Assembly (NCBI GenBank): GCA_965214995.1
Contig: CBDCCT010000002.1
Span: 2,728,001-2,792,000, forward strand
Source: CBDCCT01 sp965214995
GTDB lineage: Bacteria > Deinococcota > Deinococci > Deinococcales > Trueperaceae
DNA length: 64,000 bases
Direction: 5' to 3'
Shown here: positions 8,707 through 16,620 of the stretch, piece by piece
Layout: each line of letters begins with the position of its first letter
How positions within the stretch are numbered: the stretch's first letter is position 1
Position numbers and translations under genes: made by a program
Notes under the pieces: model-generated
Databases searched by the model: none
The model's input: the letters and a program-made list of their open reading frames with translations, nothing else
What the model was told of the DNA's origin: nothing

Positions 8707-9114
8707 CTACTCGGCCTCGAGTTCCCGCAACCAAAGCCCCGACAGCGCGAGCCGCGCCTGTGAGGCGAACTGCCGCGCCTCCTCCCGGTCCGCCCGCCGT
8801 ATTCTAAACCGGAGCCGCCTCTCTTCTTCGCCCGGCAGCCCTTCAAGCATCCTTAAATGCCGCACCCTCACGACGACGCGACTCCCGAAAAGCCCGCCTA
8901 AAAAACCGGGACGCCACTCGAGCGCCCCCACGTCGGCAAGCGGCAGCACCACCTCGCGCACCGGGCCCAACCGAAACCTCATGTCCCGCACCCGGTACTC
9001 GAGCACGAGCGCGTGCTCCTCGAGCCGAAGCTGTCCCTCGGCAGCATATACGCCCCTCGCGTAGTCCCCGGAGGAGACGGCGAGCGACACGGGTAGGGGT
9101 GTGGGGTGAAACAT
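8707..9114 (-). CDS. Conserved hypothetical protein, paralogue of the next gene (copy 2)
   Basis: A 135-residue soluble-looking protein of unknown function. The frame is open to 9183, but alignment with its neighbour places the start at the ATG 9112-9114 (MFHPTPLPVSLAV). Both proteins share the pattern PLPV-F/LAV...LRLEE-LVLEYRVRD...VLPLA-V-ALEWR-G-LGGLFG...LRFR-R-DR-EAR-A-Q-RLALSG-LRELE-E. The beta-rich pattern with a DxEAR C-terminal helix resembles PH-like or YokE-type folds, but I do not assign one. It lies 7 bases downstream of its paralogue on the same strand. Confidence 0.7.
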   Translation of the reverse strand: MFHPTPLPVSLAVSSGDYARGVYAAEGQLRLEEHALVLEYRVRDMRFRLGPVREVVLPLADVGALEWRPGFLGGLFGSRVVVRVRHLRMLEGLPGEEERRLRFRIRRADREEARQFASQARLALSGLWLRELEAE

Positions 9115-9121
9115 AAGTCCG

Positions 9122-9517
9122 CTACTCGACCTCGAGTTCGCGCAACCGCGCCCCCGACAGCGCAAGCCGCGTCTGTGCGGCAAGCTCTCTCGCCTCCGCC
9201 CGGTCAGGTCGCCCTACCCGAAACTTGAGGCGTCCGCCCTTCGCGCCCGGTATCGTCTCGAGCACGCCCAGCCGCCGCACCTTCAGGATGACGTGGTTTC
9301 CGAAAAGTCCGCCCAGGGGGCCGCGGCGCCACTCGAGCGCCTCCACCTCGGCGAGGGGCAGCACAAGCTCGCGCGTCGGTCCCTCGGGATTGCCTATGAT
9401 GTCGCGCACCCGGTACTCGAGCACGAGTACACTCTCCTCGAGCCGGAGGAGACCGTCAGCGGAGCAGAAGTCCTCCCCCCAGGCGAAACGTACGGGTAAA
9501 GGTGAGGTGAAAAGCAC
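9122..9517 (-). CDS. Conserved hypothetical protein, paralogue of the previous gene (copy 1)
   Basis: A 131-residue protein, first of a tandem duplicated pair. It aligns end to end with the product of 8707-9114, with the same WRRGPLGGLFG core and the ending LSGARLRELEVE. No signal peptide, membrane span or catalytic motif is visible. The two copies have diverged clearly, so the duplication is old and both are probably kept under selection. Function unknown. Confidence 0.7.
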   Translation of the reverse strand: MLFTSPLPVRFAWGEDFCSADGLLRLEESVLVLEYRVRDIIGNPEGPTRELVLPLAEVEALEWRRGPLGGLFGNHVILKVRRLGVLETIPGAKGGRLKFRVGRPDRAEARELAAQTRLALSGARLRELEVE

Positions 9518-9528
9518 GGTAACGCCCT

Positions 9529-9849
9529 CTATCCCGGTGACGCGAGCTTTAACCCGGCTATCCCGAGCAAAATCAGCGCGAGGCAGACGACTCTAAAGAG
9601 GTCGCGCGGTTCGCCCAGCAGAACCATGCCCAGCACCACCGTCCCCGCCGCGCCAATCCCCGTCCACACGGCGTAGCCTGTGCCCACCGGGATGGTCTTA
9701 AGCGCCTGCGAGAGCAGATAAAAACTTATAATCATCCCGGCCACGGTCGCCAGACTGGGCCAGAGCTTGGTAAAACCGTCGGTGTATTTTAGCCCAAAGG
9801 CCCAACCCACTTCACAAAGTCCCGCCAGCAAGATGTAAACCCACGCCAC
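9529..9849 (-). CDS. Small multidrug resistance family exporter, SugE/Gdx type
   Basis: A 106-residue four-helix SMR membrane protein. The start (MAWVYILLAGLCEVGWAFGLKYT) and GYAVWTGIGAAGTV match the SugE/Gdx branch rather than EmrE. Characterised members export guanidinium, and some export quaternary ammonium compounds. The essential membrane glutamate is E13. It starts with GTG, and GGAGG is 9 bases upstream (9859-9863 on the plus strand). No ykkC-type guanidine riboswitch was recognisable in the short upstream region. Confidence 0.88.
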   Translation of the reverse strand: MAWVYILLAGLCEVGWAFGLKYTDGFTKLWPSLATVAGMIISFYLLSQALKTIPVGTGYAVWTGIGAAGTVVLGMVLLGEPRDLFRVVCLALILLGIAGLKLASPG

Positions 9850-9980
9850 CCGTCATGACCTCCGTTGACTCTCCGCCGCAACTATAGCAACCCCGCGTTC
9901 GACGCTTTTGAGCAAGCTCCCTCGTTCGCAAAATTCTTGCGCAACGCCTGCGTTAAACTCTAGCTTATGAAAGATGCCTC

Positions 9981-10421
9981 ATGACCACCGCACAAGACGC
10001 GCTGCGTCACCTCGTGGCGAGCCTGGCTTTTCGTTTTGAACATGTGACCGAAGGCGCGCCCGAAGATTTTGGCGACTTTACCGCTGGGGCGGAGGTGCGC
10101 ACGCCCTGCGACATCGTCAGGCACATGAGCGGGCTCGTGGGGCTCGTGCATGAGCAGTTTGTGGCGTTCCAACGAGAGCGCCTCGAGCCGCTGCCGTGGG
10201 AAGAGGAGCGGGCGCGGTTTTTAGAGGCGTTAGCCTTGGTGGACGCCGATTTTGCCAAGGGAGAGCTTCGGGAGGACGCGACGTTGAGCCTAGGGCGCAT
10301 CCTTCAGGGTCCTTTAACCGACGTGGCAACCCACATCGGCCAACTCGCCACGCTGCGGCGGCTCGCCGGGTCGCCCGTGACAAAGGTGAGCTATATCGCG
10401 GCGGAGATGCGGGGACCCTGA
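9981..10421 (+). CDS. DinB/YfiT-like four-helix protein
   Basis: A 146-residue protein with the pattern of DinB-like four-helix bundles: a helix with HLVASLAFRFEHV, a conserved IVRHMSGLVGLVHEQF and THIGQLATLRRLAG at the C-terminal helix. The H126-containing THIGQ segment is where these proteins carry a metal-ligand histidine. Some family members are thiol S-transferases, but most are uncharacterised. It is monocistronic and nearly abuts the convergent peptidase gene. Confidence 0.7.
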   Translation: MTTAQDALRHLVASLAFRFEHVTEGAPEDFGDFTAGAEVRTPCDIVRHMSGLVGLVHEQFVAFQRERLEPLPWEEERARFLEALALVDADFAKGELREDATLSLGRILQGPLTDVATHIGQLATLRRLAGSPVTKVSYIAAEMRGP

Positions 10422-10423
10422 GA

Positions 10424-11869
10424 CTAGGGCGAAGCGTCCCCATAAACCCAAGCCTCAAAAAGCGGGGTGAGGTCGCAGCCGCAGTTCTCCTCGGCTATTT
10501 CTTTGAAAGCTTCGGTGTCGGCGACGCGGTACTCGTAGGTTTGGACGTAGTTGCGCAGTGTCTCAGAAAGCGTATCTTGCCCCACCTCATCCGCCAGCGC
10601 CTCAAAAAAGAGCGGGCCGCGCCCGTAGACGATGGCGCTGTAGGTGAGTTCGTTGTAGGCGTCGGCGGGCAGGCCGATGGGGATGTCTCGCCGCAAGGCC
10701 GCCGTCCAGGAAGCTTGTAAATAACGCCGAAACGCGTCCGCGCTCCCCTCGCCGCGCACCGCGTCGTAGTAGCGCAGCGTGGCGTACTGGGCGAGCGCTT
10801 CGTCCAGCCAGGGCTCGGTGAGCTGGTTGTTGCCCACCAAACCAAAGAACCACTGGTGCGCGGTCTCGTGGACGACGATGGTCTCAAAAAAGCCGCCGGG
10901 CTGCGCGTAGTATTCGTTGGCAACGTTGAAAATCCCCGGAAACTCGATACCGCCCGCCAGAACGGGCACCGCGACGATGTCGAGTTCGCGGTAGGGGTAC
11001 TCACCGAACTCCTCCTCAAAAGTCCGGACCGCGTCACGCGCGTACTGGAGCCCGCGCCACGCGCCCTCTTCAAGGTCGGCGGGGGCGTAGGAGTGAATCG
11101 TCACCTCGCCGACGTTTAAGTGCTGCTCTATGTAGTCGCCGCTCACCAGATAAAAGTCACGCACCGGCCCCGCCGCGAACACGACTTCTTGCGCCTCGCC
11201 GACAAGCTCGCGCGTCACCGCCGCCCCCGACGCCACCAGCGTCCGCGCGGCGGGTGCGCGCACCCGGACCAAGAAAAAGGCGGTCTCGGCGTAGAGCGGG
11301 TCGGCCCTATCGGGCGGCACGCGTGTGTCCCACGCACCGTCCTCGAACACCGCCACCGTCGGGTAGGCGTGCGCGAGGCTGAGGACGTTTTCGTAACGCG
11401 CCAAACGGCCATAGCTCCCGCGCGCGTCCTCGGTCACAATGAGCGAAAAGTCCGTCCCGATGACGACGCTCGAGCCCGGCTCGAGCCCCTCTGATAGCTC
11501 CACGCGGAGGATGCTCCTTTCCTCCTCCAACTCGAACGGCACCACCGTCCCGTCCAAACGCACCTCGTCAACATTCAAAGTGCTGCCCAAAAGGTTCGGG
11601 TAGAGGTGGAGCACGAGGTCATCAAGCCGTTGCCCGGTGCGGTTGGTGTAGAGGACTTCTTGCGCGCCCGTGACGGTGTCGCCCGTCAAGTCGAAGTCGA
11701 TGTGATAGACGCTGGCCCCGTCGAAGAGGCTTTCGTTGAGTATTGAGGCGTCCACAAGGTCGTTTTCAAAGGGCGCGCGGTCGGTCCAGGCGGTGTCAAA
11801 AAGTTGAGGCGCGGGCACGGCGAGGGCCAGACCTGCGAGGAGGAGCAAAAGGGCGTGCAAAATTTTCAT
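10424..11869 (-). CDS. Secreted M1-family zinc aminopeptidase
   Basis: A 481-residue exported metallopeptidase. The signal peptide is about 1-19 (ALLLLLAGLALA). The N-terminal beta domain is followed by a thermolysin-like domain with the exopeptidase loop GGIEFPG at 307-312, corresponding to GAMEN. The zinc site is HETAH at 334-338 with the third ligand E357 in WLDEALA, i.e. HEXXH-X18-E. A catalytic tyrosine is likely within the TYSAIVYGRGP segment. It is shorter than full M1 enzymes because the C-terminal ARM-repeat domain is absent. TATAGT is 5 bases before the start, consistent with a leaderless mRNA. Confidence 0.88.
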   Translation of the reverse strand: MKILHALLLLLAGLALAVPAPQLFDTAWTDRAPFENDLVDASILNESLFDGASVYHIDFDLTGDTVTGAQEVLYTNRTGQRLDDLVLHLYPNLLGSTLNVDEVRLDGTVVPFELEEERSILRVELSEGLEPGSSVVIGTDFSLIVTEDARGSYGRLARYENVLSLAHAYPTVAVFEDGAWDTRVPPDRADPLYAETAFFLVRVRAPAARTLVASGAAVTRELVGEAQEVVFAAGPVRDFYLVSGDYIEQHLNVGEVTIHSYAPADLEEGAWRGLQYARDAVRTFEEEFGEYPYRELDIVAVPVLAGGIEFPGIFNVANEYYAQPGGFFETIVVHETAHQWFFGLVGNNQLTEPWLDEALAQYATLRYYDAVRGEGSADAFRRYLQASWTAALRRDIPIGLPADAYNELTYSAIVYGRGPLFFEALADEVGQDTLSETLRNYVQTYEYRVADTEAFKEIAEENCGCDLTPLFEAWVYGDASP

Positions 11870-11874
11870 ACCTT

Positions 11875-11880
11875 ACTATA
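11875..11880 (-). promoter_or_regulatory. -10 box of M1 peptidase gene
   Basis: TATAGT on the minus strand, 5 bases before the ATG at 11869. No ribosome binding site is present. Confidence 0.45.
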
Positions 11881-11925
11881 GCGGGCGGGGCTTACCGCCG
11901 CCTCACCTCTGGATGCAGCTATGAC

Positions 11926-12639
11926 TCACAGCAGGAGCGTCAAACCGAGAATCACCAGAGCAGCGCTAAGAAACCGCTCAAAGCGCGCGGGCGACAGGCG
12001 CTTTGCGAGGACGCTACCCGTCACGATGGCGACGACGGTTAGGGGCAAGGAAAATCCGTAAAGCCTCCAGACGTGCGCCGTCCACAATCCCCCCAAGCCT
12101 TGCGAGACGAGAACAAGCGCCGAGGTCACGATAAAGTAACCCTGCAAACTCGCGCGAAACGTTTCCGGCGGCCAGCCCCTCAGCGAACCGTAGAGCACCG
12201 CGAAGGGGCCGCTGGTGTTGTACGCCCCGCCGAAAAGCCCCGACAGGAGACCGAGAAGAAAGGTGAGCACGGGATGTTTAATGTCGGGCAGGCGCGGACT
12301 CAGAAGCCGGTACACCCCGAAACCTATGAGGAAAACGCCGAGCGCCCCCAAAGACCACGCACTCGGCGCGCGCTTCAAGAAAACCACGCCGAGCGGGATG
12401 CCGACGGCGGCCACCGCCAAAAACGGCAGCACGGCGCGCACGTCCACGGCCCGCCACGACAGAAGCAGCATGATGACGGCGGTGGAAAACGACACGAGCC
12501 CCACGAGCGGCGTGGCGGCGCCCAAGCCGATGGTGAGGGCGAGGAGCGGCATGGCGAGGAGCGCGTCGCCAAAGCCGAAGGTGGCGCGGACGAACGCCGC
12601 CGCGACGACGATGAGGACGGCGGCAACGTCGGGGAGCAC
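11926..12639 (-). CDS. Sulfite exporter TauE/SafE family permease
   Basis: A 237-residue polytopic membrane protein with 7-8 predicted spans. It has the two pseudo-repeated halves typical of TauE/SafE (AAAFVRATFGFGDALLAMPLLAL and LLGLLSGLFGGAYNTSGPFAVLYG). The GFGDALLAMPLL and GGAYNTSGP loops are the family signatures. Substrates in the family include sulfite, sulfoacetate and other organosulfur anions. Nothing nearby fixes the substrate. It starts with GTG, and TATACT lies 7 bases upstream. Confidence 0.85.
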   Translation of the reverse strand: MLPDVAAVLIVVAAAFVRATFGFGDALLAMPLLALTIGLGAATPLVGLVSFSTAVIMLLLSWRAVDVRAVLPFLAVAAVGIPLGVVFLKRAPSAWSLGALGVFLIGFGVYRLLSPRLPDIKHPVLTFLLGLLSGLFGGAYNTSGPFAVLYGSLRGWPPETFRASLQGYFIVTSALVLVSQGLGGLWTAHVWRLYGFSLPLTVVAIVTGSVLAKRLSPARFERFLSAALVILGLTLLL

Positions 12640-12646
12640 GGCGCGC

Positions 12647-12652
12647 AGTATA
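12647..12652 (-). promoter_or_regulatory. -10 box of TauE/SafE gene
   Basis: TATACT on the minus strand, 7 bases before the GTG start at 12639. Confidence 0.45.
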
Positions 12653-12721
12653 TCCCGGTGCGCATTCCGTGCTCCCCGTGGCGGGTGAACGGGCCCGCGT
12701 TTGGTGCTCTTTTACTGATGT

Positions 12722-13486
12722 TTACTGGTCCGTGCTCGAGTCCTCCAGCAGCACCCGGTCCCCCAGCGGTTGCAGGGGGCGGTTACTCTCGCCAATAATC
12801 GAGAAGAGCGTTTCAGTCTGCTCCGCGGACATTTCGATAGGCTGGGCCAGCACGTTCCACTTCACGCCCTGAGAGCAAGGCGGCGTGGTCAGGGAGCCCG
12901 GATAACGGTAGGTGGTGCTGCTTTCGGGCAACAGGGCGTTCGCGTCAACCGTTTCCTCAAAGGTCTCCGCCTCGCCCTCCTCTTCGGGCGCGTTCGCCAG
13001 CACGGATGCGAGGGCTTCGTTCTCCGCGCCCTCCTCGATAAACACGCCGACGACTGCCAAATCTCCCTCGGTGCCTATCTTTCTATGGACAAAGTGGAGT
13101 TCGGCCCCTAACAACTCGCCCTCAACCGCGTGCTCGCTCGGCGTGTGAAAGTGAAACTGCAAGAGTTCGTACTCGTCACCGTCGAGCGTCATGGTGCTAC
13201 CCGCGTCATAATTGGCCTGAATGGTGTGCCCGTTGTTAAGGAGCGTCAGCGCCGACGGCTGGTAGTTGAACGCGATGTCCTGAAGGTCCTCTTGGGTAAA
13301 ATCCGCCTCGGCCAGATCGATGGGCGACTGCTCGGTCCCAAGTGCGCAAAGCTGATAGGCCTCGTCGAGGTCGCCCCAGTTTTCGGGGCCCGCCTCGCCG
13401 CTGTAGCTCCAGTGGGGCGGGTCAATGGCTTGTCCCAAGGCGCTACCGACAAGGAGCAACGCCGCCAGAAAAAACAACCTTTTCAT
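12722..13486 (-). CDS. Periplasmic alpha-class carbonic anhydrase
   Basis: A 254-residue secreted enzyme interconverting CO2 and bicarbonate. The signal peptide is about 1-19 (cleavage near ALG-QA). The family hallmarks HWSYSG, QSPIDL and NNGHTIQ are present. The zinc ligands are H112 and H114 in LLQFHFHTPSEHAVEGE and H131 in ELHFVH. C47 and the cysteine in TTPPCSQGVKW are placed for the usual single disulfide. A GGAGG ribosome binding site lies 9 bases upstream. Length and motifs suggest a fully active enzyme. Confidence 0.93.
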   Translation of the reverse strand: MKRLFFLAALLLVGSALGQAIDPPHWSYSGEAGPENWGDLDEAYQLCALGTEQSPIDLAEADFTQEDLQDIAFNYQPSALTLLNNGHTIQANYDAGSTMTLDGDEYELLQFHFHTPSEHAVEGELLGAELHFVHRKIGTEGDLAVVGVFIEEGAENEALASVLANAPEEEGEAETFEETVDANALLPESSTTYRYPGSLTTPPCSQGVKWNVLAQPIEMSAEQTETLFSIIGESNRPLQPLGDRVLLEDSSTDQ

Positions 13487-13641
13487 GTTTTTCCTCCTCG
13501 AGTAATGCTACCCACCTCGTCAGGAAAAAAGAAGGCTGAGGTTTATGGACTGTCGCCCCTTTTTTTGCTAAAGCGTCCACATCAGCCGGGGACGGCTCGA
13601 GCCTGTGCTATACCTTTTCTTGTACCTTTTAAGGAGCAAGA

Positions 13642-13878
13642 ATGCGCGAACTAGCCACCATGACCAGCAAAGGGCGTGTCACCATCCCCCAAGAGATTCG
13701 TCAGCGTTTGGGGCTCAAAGAAGGCGATAAAGTCATCTTTATGGTTGAGGGCGGCGTGGCGGTTTTGAAACCCGTTAGAGAGGACGACCCGTTTGAGAAG
13801 TACGCGGGCGCGCTCGGCAGCTTTGAGACGAAAGACGAGATTAATGCTTGGCTTGCCGACTTGCGGGATGAGGCGTGA
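13642..13878 (+). CDS. AbrB/SpoVT-MazE-type DNA-binding protein without an adjacent toxin
   Basis: A 78-residue swapped-hairpin AbrB-fold protein: MTSKGRVTIPQEIRQRLGLKEGDKVIFMVEGGVAVLKP is the complete DNA-binding domain. The acidic C-terminal tail (DDPFEKYAGALGSFETKDEINAWLADLRDEA) is of the kind antitoxins use to bind a PIN toxin. No PIN gene follows, because the next gene is hisG on the opposite strand. It has an AAGGAG ribosome binding site. It is either an orphan antitoxin or a stand-alone regulator. Confidence 0.85.
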   Translation: MRELATMTSKGRVTIPQEIRQRLGLKEGDKVIFMVEGGVAVLKPVREDDPFEKYAGALGSFETKDEINAWLADLRDEA

Positions 13879-13899
13879 AACCGTGCTCCACTCAAATTC

Positions 13900-14532
13900 T
13901 TACTCCGTAGGCTCAACCGCCTCCACCACCTCGCGCAAAGCCGTAATAAGCGGGCGCAACCGCCCTGATTTGAGCTTGAGCGCCGCCCGGTTGACCACAA
14001 AGCGCGCCGACGAGTGCAGGATGACCTCGACCTCGGCGAGCCCGTTCGCGCGCAGCGTGCTCCCCGTCTCGACCACGTCCACCACCGCGTCGGCCAAGCC
14101 CGTCAAACAGGCCAGCTCGACGTTGCCCGAGAGTTTGACCACCTCGGCGCTCGAGCCCGCCCGCTGCAAATAATCCTGCGTGAGGCGCGGGTACTTGCTC
14201 GCCACCCGCCGCACCGGACCCGCCGCGCCCACGGGCCGGATGAGCGACAAGCGGCAGGCGGCGAAGCCCAGATCGACGGGCTCAAAAAGGTTGCGCGCGG
14301 CCTCCAACAACACGTCCTTACCCACCACCCCCGCGTCGGCCACGCCCAGCTCGACGTAGGTGGGCACATCACTGTTGCGCATTTCGATGAGGTGCGCGTC
14401 CCCCGCGTCGTGCCGGAGCGCCCGGTTTTGCGGGAAAAGCTCGAGCTCGAGCCCCGCCGCCCGCAAAACCCGCAGGCTTTCGTTAAGCACGCGCCCTTTG
14501 GGTAGGGCTAAAACCAGCTTGGCGTCGGTCAC
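13900..14532 (-). CDS. hisG: ATP phosphoribosyltransferase, short form
   Basis: Catalyses the first step of histidine biosynthesis (ATP + PRPP). At 210 residues it lacks the C-terminal regulatory ACT-like domain and belongs to the short HisG_S class, which needs HisZ for activity and histidine feedback. The PRPP-binding motif VDVVETGSTLRANGL is at 151-165, and PKGRV at 11-15. Its start overlaps the hisZ stop (ATGA at 14529-14532), so the two are made in step. Confidence 0.95.
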   Translation of the reverse strand: MTDAKLVLALPKGRVLNESLRVLRAAGLELELFPQNRALRHDAGDAHLIEMRNSDVPTYVELGVADAGVVGKDVLLEAARNLFEPVDLGFAACRLSLIRPVGAAGPVRRVASKYPRLTQDYLQRAGSSAEVVKLSGNVELACLTGLADAVVDVVETGSTLRANGLAEVEVILHSSARFVVNRAALKLKSGRLRPLITALREVVEAVEPTE

Positions 14533-15713
14533 GAGACCCCTTCTAACAATTCGCGCAACACTTCAACGTGAGGCGGGTGGGGTGTGAGGGGCTCGAGGCC
14601 CCCTTTGGTCAGCAGGTAGGGGATACCGCGCGCTTCCGCGTAACGTCGTGCGGTTTTTGGGTCGGGCTCGAGCGCCCGCTCCACCACGTAGCCCGCCGCG
14701 CGCAAGCGCCTTGCGAGGGTGTCGTCAAAGCTCAGCGCGAGCGGCGGCGACACCCTTCCGGCGGGCGACAGGGCGCTCATGAGACGTTCCAAACCCAAAG
14801 CAAAGCCCGCCGCGTAGGGCAGGAGCGCCCCGTCGTAGCGGCCCCCGCCCAGAAGGGGCTGCCCAAAGTCAAAGGTGTAGGCGCGAAAAACCATCCCCGT
14901 GTAATAGCGGTGCCGCCGCGCCATGCCCAAGTCGAGCAGGAGTTCGCTGTCGTCTTCAAACTCGCTCAGAATGGCCTCTAAGCGGTCCAGCTCGAGCCGC
15001 GCCTCCGCCCAAGGCGCGACCGCCCGCGCCGCCTCGATGACGCCCACCTCACCATGAACGTCACCGTAGAGGTCGGGCAGGGTCAGGAATGCACGGTAGA
15101 GGTCGGGGGGGAGGTTAAGGGGCTCGAGCAGCCCCCGCAGCGTGCTCACGTCTTTACGGTCGACCGCGTCCGCCAGCCCTTCCCGCGCCTTAAAGGGCAC
15201 GCTGGCAAGGTCGAAAAGCGCGCGCACGAAACCGGGGTTGCCGACCTCCACGCGGGGCGCTAGGCCCACCGCGCGCACCGACTCGCGCGCCAAGTGGATG
15301 AGTTCGGCGTCGGCTTTCGGGTTCGAGACGCCGACGAGCTCGAGCCCGACTTGCGTAAACTCGCGGGTGCGCGCTAAGTCCGGGTCGATGGCCTGCCAGA
15401 GGGTGCCGCAGTAGTGAAAGCGCCTGGGCATTGACTGCTCCCCTGCTGCTTCCGGATAGTAGAGGCGCACCAAACGCGCCAAGGCCGGGGTGAAGTCCGC
15501 GCGCAGCGCCAGCACGCCCGAGTCGCGGTCGGAGAGCTTGAACGACTTGGCGGCGGCGGGGTGCGCGGGGTCGTAGTGCTCGAGCGCGGGGGGCTCGACG
15601 GGCGCGTAGCCCCAACCTTCATAAAGCCGCCGCAACGTCTCCATGATTTCCAAACGCCGGACCGCGTCCTGCGCGAACGTGTAACGGGTGCCGTCGGGCG
15701 GCGAAAGCTTCAT
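14529..15713 (-). CDS. hisZ: ATP phosphoribosyltransferase regulatory subunit HisZ
   Basis: A 394-residue paralogue of histidyl-tRNA synthetase that lacks the anticodon-binding domain and acts as the allosteric partner of short HisG. The class II synthetase-like fold shows in RADFTPALARLV (motif 2 region), RTREFTQVGLELVG and LLGGGRYDGALLPYAAGFALGLERL (motif 3 region). It is the first gene of hisZ-hisG. TAGGCT sits 6 bases before the ATG with no Shine-Dalgarno. A true HisS is not ruled out by motifs alone, but coupling with short hisG makes HisZ the better call. Confidence 0.92.
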   Translation of the reverse strand: MKLSPPDGTRYTFAQDAVRRLEIMETLRRLYEGWGYAPVEPPALEHYDPAHPAAAKSFKLSDRDSGVLALRADFTPALARLVRLYYPEAAGEQSMPRRFHYCGTLWQAIDPDLARTREFTQVGLELVGVSNPKADAELIHLARESVRAVGLAPRVEVGNPGFVRALFDLASVPFKAREGLADAVDRKDVSTLRGLLEPLNLPPDLYRAFLTLPDLYGDVHGEVGVIEAARAVAPWAEARLELDRLEAILSEFEDDSELLLDLGMARRHRYYTGMVFRAYTFDFGQPLLGGGRYDGALLPYAAGFALGLERLMSALSPAGRVSPPLALSFDDTLARRLRAAGYVVERALEPDPKTARRYAEARGIPYLLTKGGLEPLTPHPPHVEVLRELLEGVS

Positions 15714-15719
15714 GGCTTA

Positions 15720-15725
15720 AGCCTA
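15720..15725 (-). promoter_or_regulatory. -10 box of leaderless hisZ-hisG transcript
   Basis: TAGGCT on the minus strand, 6 bases before the hisZ ATG (15711-15713). Confidence 0.4.
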
Positions 15726-15752
15726 CCGCGAAGGTTGCGCGTCATCCAACCT

Positions 15753-16178
15753 TTAACGCGGCTCCGACGGTTCTTGTTTGCGGGCGACTTTACGTCCCGC
15801 AAACGAGCCGGAAAGCGCGCCCAAGCCTATAAGCAGTTCCAGCGCCAGCACCAGGAAATTGTAAAGCGTGGGCACGCCGTCCACCACCATGCTTACCAAT
15901 CTGCCCCCCGCCGCCCCGAGCCATAAGAGTCCTGCGAAGCGCAGCCACCCCGCCGACCGGTGACGCGTGAGCAAAGCCCAGAGCATCACCGCGCCCATGA
16001 CCGTAAAGAGCGCGCCGTAGGTCGCGCGCAGCTCGCTCACGCCGCGCGGCTCGGTGAAGGTGAGGCCCAATACTCGAGCCATGAAAAAGGGATTCACAAG
16101 GCTTATGACGCCGAAAAGGAGTGTGACGACGGTTGCCAGATAGGCGAGCTGCGTACCGTACTGTCCCCAGCCCCTCAC
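15753..16178 (-). CDS. Four-helix membrane protein, DUF4345-like
   Basis: A 141-residue integral membrane protein with four predicted spans and a basic C-terminal tail. GVSELRATYGALFTVMG in the second helix resembles the GxSELRATYGG signature of DUF4345 proteins. No function is known for the family. The start overlaps the stop of the HIT gene (16175-16178), so the two are translationally coupled, although no shared pathway is obvious. Confidence 0.7.
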   Translation of the reverse strand: MRGWGQYGTQLAYLATVVTLLFGVISLVNPFFMARVLGLTFTEPRGVSELRATYGALFTVMGAVMLWALLTRHRSAGWLRFAGLLWLGAAGGRLVSMVVDGVPTLYNFLVLALELLIGLGALSGSFAGRKVARKQEPSEPR

Positions 16179-16525
16179 CGGACGTTCTCGGCCCGCTCGG
16201 GCCAGCCCGCTAGAACATGCACGTGCGTGTGAAACACCTCCTGCCCGGCCTTGGGTCCGACGTTGACCACCAGCCGGTAGTTGCCTAGGTCGTTGGCCTC
16301 GGCGGCCCTAACGGCCGCGCCGAAGAGTTCGCCCAGAACCGGCGTGTTCCCGCCCGCCGCCATTTCATCGAGCCTTGAAGAATGCGTTTTGGGCACCACG
16401 AGCAGGTGCACGGGCGCTTTGGGCTGGATGTCGCGGAAGGCGACGTGGTGGTTCGTCTCGAAAACTTTGTCCGCAGGGATGTCTCCCGCAATGATTTTAC
16501 AAAAAATACAATCGGATTGGGTCAT
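16175..16525 (-). CDS. HIT-family nucleotide hydrolase (Hint type)
   Basis: A 116-residue histidine-triad protein that hydrolyses nucleoside phosphoramidates such as AMP-lysine. The N-terminal CIFCKIIAGDIPADKVFE is the Hint signature, and the catalytic triad HTHVH is at 99-103, with the nucleophile H101. The two cysteines of the CxxC start are present, but the further His that would complete a zinc site was not checked. A strong AAGGAG ribosome binding site lies upstream. Confidence 0.92.
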   Translation of the reverse strand: MTQSDCIFCKIIAGDIPADKVFETNHHVAFRDIQPKAPVHLLVVPKTHSSRLDEMAAGGNTPVLGELFGAAVRAAEANDLGNYRLVVNVGPKAGQEVFHTHVHVLAGWPERAENVR

Positions 16526-16620
16526 GGTCGCTCCTTACGCCTTTTTATGCCCTCAGTGTAACGTAGGGAAGCGTAACGAGGCGAGGCTTGTCGGGGTGTT
16601 GGGACGAAATCAAAAGCCGA

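Noticed and set aside
9850..9960. A guanidine riboswitch upstream of the SugE/Gdx-type gene
   Set aside because: The region is short and I could not find the conserved ykkC core or the shorter guanidine-II/III patterns.
12073..12798. A long plus-strand frame opposite tauE
   Set aside because: Arg/Glu/His-rich translation with no motif, mirroring a conserved membrane protein on the other strand.
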